Shown here: piece after piece, positions 14,627-19,017 of the stretch
Layout of the letters: every line of letters begins with the position of its first letter
Position numbering within the stretch: position 1 is the stretch's first letter
DNA from: an uncultured Selenomonadales bacterium
GTDB taxonomy: Bacteria; Bacillota_C; Negativicutes; Selenomonadales; Selenomonadaceae
DNA length: 19,017 nt
Direction of reading: 5' to 3'
Assembly: GCA_947302675.1 (NCBI GenBank)
Contig: CAMYWI010000003.1
Span: 1 to 19,017 of the forward strand
The notes under the pieces: model-generated
Told to the model about the DNA's origin: nothing
What the model saw: the letters and a program-made list of their open reading frames with translations, nothing else
Databases searched by the model: none
Translations under genes and position numbers: made by a program

Positions 14627-15796
14627 TCAAGCTCCCTTTAAATTTTTATCAACAAAATCCGTGTCCAAAACTCTGTGAACTTCCTCAAGCGTCGTCAAAC
14701 CTGCGCGGACTTTTTCCAAAGCGTCGTCCTGCAAAGTCTTCAAGCCGCTTTCGAGCGCGGCGGCTTTAATCTCGTCGAGGTCGCGGCTGTTCCGAATCAG
14801 ATTGCGCAGATTCTTATCGACGCTCAAAACTTCGTGAAGGGCAAGCCGCCCGCTGTAACCCGTGCTCCTGCATTCCGAGCAACCTTTTCCGCCGCAGTGT
14901 GTGCAAACCTTTCTAACCAAACGTTGCGCCACAACTCCGTTAAGCGTCGCCGCCAAAAGGTAAGGCTCCACTCCCATTTCCAACATGCGGAAGACTGCAC
15001 TGCACGAGTCGTTGGCGTGGAGCGTCGTTAAAATCAAATGACCCGTAAGCGCGGCGCGTACCGCGATTTTGGCAGTCTCGGCGTCGCGAGCCTCCCCGAC
15101 CATTAAGACGTTGCAATCCATGCGCAACATCGCCCGCAAGCCCGCCGCGAATGTCAGCTCCGTTTTCTCGTTGACTTGTACTTGTGAAATTCCTTCGACG
15201 TGCTGTTCAATCGGGTCTTCGAGCGTCATTATCGAACGCGACGGCTGATTAAGTTCGCGCAACACCGCGTAAAGCGTCGTAGATTTTCCAGAGTTCATCG
15301 GTCCCGTTAAAATTATCATGCCCGCCGCCGCGCTTATCATTTGCCGAAAAATTTTCTCGTTCGCCGCCGTGAAACCTAAGTCTTTTATGTTGTGAAGTTT
15401 CAAAGACGAATCGAGCAAGCGTACTGTCAAAGACTCCGCGCCGTCCGACGGCATACTCGCCACGCGCATTTCCACGTTGCCGAATTTGATTGCTCCGTCC
15501 AATGGTAAAAATGCGGCAGTTGTATCCATTCGCGCCAGGATTTTTATTCGTGAAGTCAGCGGCTCCGCCAAGTGCATTGGCAACGGCTGATGAAGTTCCT
15601 GTAAATGTCCGTCGATTCGATAGCGCACGCGCAGAGATTTTTCAAACGGCTCAATGTGCAAATCTGACGCCCGCATTTTTATCGCGAATTCGAACAGCAA
15701 GTTCACAAGCTCCACGATTGCCCGCGAAGAACTTCCCGCGAAATTGTGCCGCTCCATATGAATCAACTTTCTAAGCCGCTCGTCGAAGTCGGACAT
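14627..15796 (-). CDS. PilB/GspE-type assembly ATPase (type IV pilus or competence pseudopilus)
   Basis: A 389-residue secretion ATPase. It contains the N2 domain (about 25-130), Walker A GPMNSGKST at 165-173, the Asp box around TLEDPIE (191-197), Walker B VGEARDAET at 233-241, His box TTLHANDS at 257-264, and the zinc tetra-cysteine C298, C301, C306, C309. It powers pilin polymerisation from the cytoplasmic side. The N-terminal domain of longer GspE/PilB proteins is missing, so in size it resembles the short ComGA type. Walker A has Met-Asn where Thr-Gly is usual, and Walker B has Ala where Ile is usual, so it is a divergent member. GGAGG is 7 bases before the ATG. serA and comEA follow closely. 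No pilin or PilC gene is visible. Confidence 0.9.
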   Translation of the reverse strand: MSDFDERLRKLIHMERHNFAGSSSRAIVELVNLLFEFAIKMRASDLHIEPFEKSLRVRYRIDGHLQELHQPLPMHLAEPLTSRIKILARMDTTAAFLPLDGAIKFGNVEMRVASMPSDGAESLTVRLLDSSLKLHNIKDLGFTAANEKIFRQMISAAAGMIILTGPMNSGKSTTLYAVLRELNQPSRSIMTLEDPIEQHVEGISQVQVNEKTELTFAAGLRAMLRMDCNVLMVGEARDAETAKIAVRAALTGHLILTTLHANDSCSAVFRMLEMGVEPYLLAATLNGVVAQRLVRKVCTHCGGKGCSECRSTGYSGRLALHEVLSVDKNLRNLIRNSRDLDEIKAAALESGLKTLQDDALEKVRAGLTTLEEVHRVLDTDFVDKNLKGA

Positions 15797-15847
15797 AAAT
15801 TTTCCTCCGTAAAATTTTGAAACGCAACGGGTAATTGATTAGCAGAA

Positions 15848-15979
15848 GGGGCGACATGGACGCCGCCCCACGACCCGAACGCTTGCACCGCAAGCCTTCG
15901 CCCTTTCAACAGGATGTTGAAGCGGCGAGCCCTTTTTCTTTTGCTTACTTTTCTTTTGGGGCGGCAAAAGAAAAGTAAG
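15848..15979. repeat. Block of four different perfect inverted repeats between aroE and the pilB-like gene
   Basis: Within 132 non-coding bases there are four perfect hairpins in a row. These are GGGGCG/CGCCCC (15848-15853 with 15864-15869, loop 10), GCTTGC/GCAAGC (15881-15886 with 15890-15895, loop 3), TTCAACA/TGTTGAA (15905-15911 with 15915-15921, loop 3) and a 15-bp stem CTTACTTTTCTTTTG with its exact complement (15944-15958 with 15965-15979, loop GGGCGG). None is followed by a T-run, so none is a standard terminator. The layout suggests a dispersed structured repeat element or a structured RNA; copies elsewhere cannot be checked here. The rest of the 209-base gap (15797-16005) holds the pilB-like RBS and no gene. 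Confidence 0.8.
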
Positions 15980-16005
15980 TTTAACATGCAAAAGAAAGTA
16001 TGAAG

Positions 16006-16863
16006 TTATTTCGCGCCCAAAAGTTTTCTAAGCGTTTGCTCCATGACTTCCATATCCGGCAACTCTCCCGTGAACAGCCGATAGGATTCTTTGCCCTGCA
16101 ACAGCAACATCGACATGCCGTTAAGCGTCGGCAAGCCCAACTCCCGCGCAGTCTTGAGGAATTTCGTTTCTTCGGGATTGTAAACTATATCGTAGACGAG
16201 TGCGCCCTTTGGCAAAAGTTTCAAATCGACGGGCGGCATGTCGTCCATATCGGGGAACATGCCAAGCGGCGTCGTGTTTATCAAAATGTCCGCCGTGCGC
16301 ATCATCTCTTTGAACTCGTCCGATTGCCAATCGAAACCTTCCATTCTTCCGTAGTTGAAAAAGTCGTTCGCGAGCGCGTGAGCCTTTTGCGGATTGCGTG
16401 CGCCTATCGCTATGAACTTCGCTCTTTTCTTGCAAAGCCCCCACAAAATCGCACGAGCCGCGCCGCCCGCGCCCAAGACCACCGCGCGACGACCTTCAAG
16501 CGAAAAATTAATATTGCGCAACGCCGACAAAAAGCCGTATACGTCCGTGTTGTAACCCGTCAAAATGCCGCCGTCATTGACGACCGTATTCACCGCGCCG
16601 ATAACCATTGCATCCGAGTCAATCGCGTCAAGAAAACTCAAAATCATCGTCTTGTGCGGAATAGTCACGTTCACGCCGCGAAAGCCCAAGCCCTTAAGTC
16701 CTTCGACCGACATATAAAGCTTGCCGGGCTGAACGGATAAATGAATGTAGCTGTAATTTATCAGCCCCGCCGCCTCGAACGCCGCCCTGTACATTTGCGG
16801 CGAGAACGAGTGCTCAACTGGATAGCCCAGTATTCCAAAATTTTTTATCTCTGCAGAAACCAT
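16006..16863 (-). CDS. aroE: Shikimate dehydrogenase (NADP+)
   Basis: AroE reduces 3-dehydroshikimate to shikimate in the chorismate (aromatic amino acid) pathway in the cytoplasm. The 285 residues show the substrate-binding HSFSP (Ser19, Ser21), NVTIPHK with catalytic Lys71, YNTD with catalytic Asp107, the cofactor loop GAGGAAR at 131-137, NTTPLGM, and a C-terminal NGMSMLLLQGKESYRLFTG. The ATG at 16863 was chosen because AAAGGAG lies 9 bases upstream and family similarity starts there; the longer frame up to 16932 would add 23 unconvincing residues. It follows the antiporter gene by 69 bases on the same strand and may be co-transcribed. Confidence 0.95.
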   Translation of the reverse strand: MVSAEIKNFGILGYPVEHSFSPQMYRAAFEAAGLINYSYIHLSVQPGKLYMSVEGLKGLGFRGVNVTIPHKTMILSFLDAIDSDAMVIGAVNTVVNDGGILTGYNTDVYGFLSALRNINFSLEGRRAVVLGAGGAARAILWGLCKKRAKFIAIGARNPQKAHALANDFFNYGRMEGFDWQSDEFKEMMRTADILINTTPLGMFPDMDDMPPVDLKLLPKGALVYDIVYNPEETKFLKTARELGLPTLNGMSMLLLQGKESYRLFTGELPDMEVMEQTLRKLLGAK

Positions 16864-16932
16864 TTGTAACAGCTCCTTTGAATTCAATTTTTCAAGCGGC
16901 GCAATTCTACCACAAGCCGCCGCAATTAACAA

Positions 16933-18219
16933 TCACCTGCGCGACGCCACGAGATAACATATCGGGATTAAGTACAAATACCACGCGGCGAGGATTGAGA
17001 CGGGCGGCGCATTGAGCGGCGTCAAAACAACTGCACCTGCAATCGACCAAGGAATCATTGGCGAAATTACGACGGCGGAATTTTCTATATCAATCGCGAA
17101 AACGTCGGGGCGCGGCTCAACTTTCTTGCACAGCTGATGCGTCAGCATTATCGCGAGCGTTTGGTTGCAGGAAATCATGCTCGTGATAGTCGACGCGACG
17201 ATAACGCTAAGAAATGGCGTGAACTTTTCGCCGAGCCGAATCATAAAATTCTGCAGGCTGTTCAAAAAGCCCGTCGCCTTGAAAATTCCCGCGTAGCAAC
17301 TCGAAATGCACAGGATAGCCAAGACGTTCGCCATTGAAATTACTCCGCCGCCGCTCAAAAGTTTTGCAAGCTCCGCGTCGTTGGGGTGAAAGCCGAGCAC
17401 TGCAATTTTCAACAGCTCGCCGACCGCCACGCCTTGAATCGTAAGCGCGATTATAAAACTCGCCAAAATGCTTGCGCCTATCATCGGCTGAACGCGCAAC
17501 TTCATCAGCGATAACACCACGATTAAAATTGCCGGAATTAAAACTTCTGGGCGAATCGCGAACGCTCGCGCGAAAATTTCTGCCGCGTCAATTTCCGTCC
17601 AACCGCTCACGAAAGAAATTCCCGCCACGTAATAAAACGCGCTCGCCAAAATCAGCGGGATTATCGAAGTTTTTATCATGCCGACGATATTTTTAAAAAT
17701 GTCCGTGCGCGTGAGCGTCGCGACCAAAAGTGCGCTCGTCGACATCGGCGAACATCTGTCGCCCAAATAACAACCCGATAAAACCGCGCCGCCCGTCAAC
17801 CAGGTCGGTACGTCCAAACTTTCCGCTATCGCCGCGCAGATGACGCCCATCGTCGCGCCTGTGCCAAACGCCGTTCCCGTCAATATCGATATTAGCCCGC
17901 AAAGCCAAAACGTCATCGGCAAAATTATTTCGGGCGTGAAAAAATCCGACGTGTAAAAAATTATCGCGGGGATGACGCCCGCCGCTCGCCAATACGCCGT
18001 GATTATCCCGATTAACATCAGCGTTATCAAAATCGGCTTGATTGTTTGAATGCCTTCGCTCCACATGCCGAATATTTTTCGCGGCGCGTGTCCCTGCTCT
18101 CGCGCGTACAGCGAAAAAATTATCAGCCCGAAAATCAGCGCGAACAAAATCGGTTGCCCCGCCCATATGCAAAGCACCAACGCCGCCGAAAATATTCCCA
18201 TTAAAAAAATTTCCGCCAT
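16933..18219 (-). CDS. NhaC-family Na+/H+ antiporter
   Basis: A 428-residue polytopic membrane protein with about eleven to twelve hydrophobic segments across its length. It carries the NhaC/ion-transporter signatures TGTAFGTGATMG and GCYLGDRCSPMSTSAL, the second matching the conserved GxxxGDxxSPxS region. Near the C-terminus it has SCNQTLAIMLTHQL and VISPMIPWSIAGAVV. Members exchange cytoplasmic Na+ for protons, or a related solute such as malate or lactate in the MleN branch; the exact ions are not shown. The ATG at 18219 has GGAGG 6 bases upstream; the longer frame from 18267 crosses the promoter. The gene is divergent from rpsO and leads the antiporter-aroE pair. Confidence 0.88.
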   Translation of the reverse strand: MAEIFLMGIFSAALVLCIWAGQPILFALIFGLIIFSLYAREQGHAPRKIFGMWSEGIQTIKPILITLMLIGIITAYWRAAGVIPAIIFYTSDFFTPEIILPMTFWLCGLISILTGTAFGTGATMGVICAAIAESLDVPTWLTGGAVLSGCYLGDRCSPMSTSALLVATLTRTDIFKNIVGMIKTSIIPLILASAFYYVAGISFVSGWTEIDAAEIFARAFAIRPEVLIPAILIVVLSLMKLRVQPMIGASILASFIIALTIQGVAVGELLKIAVLGFHPNDAELAKLLSGGGVISMANVLAILCISSCYAGIFKATGFLNSLQNFMIRLGEKFTPFLSVIVASTITSMISCNQTLAIMLTHQLCKKVEPRPDVFAIDIENSAVVISPMIPWSIAGAVVLTPLNAPPVSILAAWYLYLIPICYLVASRR

Positions 18220-18238
18220 TAAAATCCTCCTCGCCGCA

Positions 18239-18267
18239 ATCATAGCAACCGCGCAGGCTTTTTGCAA
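18239..18267 (-). promoter_or_regulatory. Promoter of the NhaC-type antiporter gene
   Basis: On the minus strand TTGCAA (18267-18262) and TATGAT (18244-18239) are separated by exactly 17 bases. The RBS and start follow about 10 to 20 bases downstream, so the leader would be short. Confidence 0.65.
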
Positions 18268-18269
18268 AC

Positions 18270-18298
18270 TTGACGATAAAAAAAACTTGTGATAAACT
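18270..18298 (+). promoter_or_regulatory. Promoter of rpsO
   Basis: TTGACG (18270-18275) and TAAACT (18293-18298) are separated by 17 bases. The transcript would carry a leader of roughly 80 bases before rpsO. The -35 box lies 2 bases from the -35 box of the divergent antiporter promoter. Confidence 0.65.
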
Positions 18299-18385
18299 GC
18301 GTCAATCTTAAACTGCGGCGCGGTTCGTCGAGACTCCGACGCGGACTTCGCTGACGGGCAAAACTTTTACACAGGAGGAAACGTT

Positions 18386-18652
18386 ATGTTAGACAAGCAA
18401 GCAAAACAGGAGATCATGGAGAAATTTGCAGTGCACGAAGGCGACACTGGCTCGCCCGAAGTTCAAATCGCACTCTTGACGGCGCGTATTTCATATTTGA
18501 CCGAGCACCTCAAGGAGCACAAAAAGGATCATCATTCGCGTCGCGGGCTGTTGAAAATGGTCGGGCAACGCCGCCGCCTCTTGAGCTACCTCAGCAAAAA
18601 GGACATCAATCGTTATCGCGAGATCCTCGCGCAACTCAACCTTCGCAAATAA
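18386..18652 (+). CDS. rpsO: 30S ribosomal protein S15
   Basis: The 88-residue protein is at the usual S15 length and shows the conserved blocks [47 protein letters not shown] and [12 protein letters not shown]15 binds the 16S rRNA central domain early in small-subunit assembly. A strong RBS (AGGAGG) stands 7 bases before the ATG. The leader between the promoter and the gene (about 18305-18385) is GC-rich and includes the hairpin CGTCG-agactc-CGACG (18326-18341). S15 represses its own mRNA through leader structures in many bacteria, so autoregulation is plausible but not shown. A terminator follows; pnp, often the next gene, is not here. Confidence 0.97.
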   Translation: MLDKQAKQEIMEKFAVHEGDTGSPEVQIALLTARISYLTEHLKEHKKDHHSRRGLLKMVGQRRRLLSYLSKKDINRYREILAQLNLRK

Positions 18653-18673
18653 TTTTCTTAACGGCAAGAAAAA

Positions 18674-18710
18674 AATCCTCTGTCGGAAATTGCGGCGGGG
18701 GATTTTTTTT
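18674..18710 (+). terminator. Rho-independent terminator after rpsO
   Basis: A 12-bp stem (AATCCTCTGTCG with CGGCGGGGATT-type partner, three G-T wobbles) with a 7-base loop ends in a run of eight T. It begins 22 bases after the rpsO stop. Confidence 0.88.
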
Positions 18711-18746
18711 GCTATCATGGAAAAAATTTTGCGAGGAGAAAGTTTT

Positions 18747-19017
18747 ATGGCAAACGTCGTGACGATAACGGGCGTGAAGAAACTTTATAAAATGGGTTCG
18801 GAGACAGTCGCCGCTCTTAACGGCGTCGATTTAATCATTGACGAGGGCGAATTCGTCGCGCTAATGGGTCCGAGCGGTTCGGGCAAGTCAACGCTCATGA
18901 ATATTCTTGGTTGCCTCGACCGCCCGTCAGTCGGCTCATATAAATTGCTTGGGCAGGAAGTCAGCGGACTTTCCGACGACGAACTTGCGCGAATCCGAAA
19001 TAAAACTATCGGCTTTT
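18747..19017 (+). CDS. MacB/LolD-type ABC transporter ATPase (partial, runs off the right edge)
   Basis: The first 90 residues of an ABC ATPase are visible. It starts [17 protein letters not shown], has VAALNGVDL and [28 protein letters not shown] (Walker [10 protein letters not shown] at about 41-49), and continues [23 protein letters not shown]. The [16 protein letters not shown] segment is typical of the MacB/LolD/YknY group, which works with FtsX-like permeases to move lipoproteins, peptides or drugs by a mechanical push. GAGGAG (18733-18738) precedes the ATG. Its promoter may overlap the rpsO terminator stem (TTGCGG at 18690, TATCAT at 18713), but this is weak. The signature and Walker B motifs lie beyond the window. 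Confidence 0.88.
   Translation, partial: MANVVTITGVKKLYKMGSETVAALNGVDLIIDEGEFVALMGPSGSGKSTLMNILGCLDRPSVGSYKLLGQEVSGLSDDELARIRNKTIGF

Noticed and set aside
15944..15979. The 15-bp perfect hairpin as a terminator for aroE
   Set aside because: Neither strand has a T-run directly after the stem, and the stem itself is AT-rich; kept as a repeat instead.
15763..15987. A 74-codon minus-strand open frame through the hairpin block
   Set aside because: The basic product (RPKRKVSKRKRARRF) is what the inverted repeats translate to; it overlaps the pilB-like start and has no RBS. The inverted repeats explain the sequence better.
16000..16740. A 246-codon plus-strand open frame opposite aroE
   Set aside because: aroE on the minus strand has all catalytic motifs; the plus-strand product is an Arg/His-rich shadow without recognisable features.
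16864..16932. N-terminal extension of AroE from 16932
   Set aside because: AAAGGAG is positioned for the ATG at 16863, and the extension abuts the antiporter stop without an RBS.

Overview
The window looks like chromosome from a diderm Firmicute, most likely a member of the Negativicutes (Selenomonadales or a relative). This is inferred from a combination of traits: strong Gram-positive style Shine-Dalgarno sites (GGAGG, AAAGGAG), tight Rho-independent terminators and ATGA/TAATG gene overlaps, together with outer-membrane biogenesis genes (lpxB for lipid A and an MsbA-type exporter). No RNA gene, CRISPR array, transposase or phage gene was seen.

Left part, plus strand (1-6876). A glycosyltransferase tail (1-71) overlaps a complete family-2 glycosyltransferase, which overlaps a TerA-like protein. 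A stand-alone TerD and a clean terminator follow. Next is a lipid A unit in which lpxB (3097-4200) and an MsbA-like ABC exporter (4692-6416) are separated by two small AT-rich unknown genes; overlapping starts and stops couple both small genes to the exporter. A secreted proline-rich protein with about three tandem 24-residue repeats has its own sigma-A-like promoter and ends at a terminator shared with the convergent genes.

Middle and right, minus strand (18219 down to 6928). Reading in the direction of transcription: an NhaC-type Na+/H+ antiporter, aroE, a 130-base block of four different perfect inverted repeats, a PilB/GspE-type ATPase, serA, comEA, a TerF-like protein (TerD domain plus von Willebrand A domain), a membrane-fusion protein broken by a one-base frameshift in a poly-A run, an ABC-2 permease fused to a universal stress protein domain, a MntA-HepT toxin-antitoxin pair, and a PPP-type metallophosphatase. 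The competence/pilus genes pilB and comEA flank serA in one tightly packed unit.

Right end, plus strand. rpsO (S15) is transcribed divergently from the antiporter, with the two -35 boxes only two bases apart. It is followed by a terminator and the start of a MacB/LolD-type ABC ATPase that runs off the window.

The most unusual points are the permease-Usp fusion, the frameshifted adaptor beside it, Ter-domain genes dispersed over two loci (one beside an export module), the small gene pair inside the lipid A unit, and the multi-hairpin repeat block.
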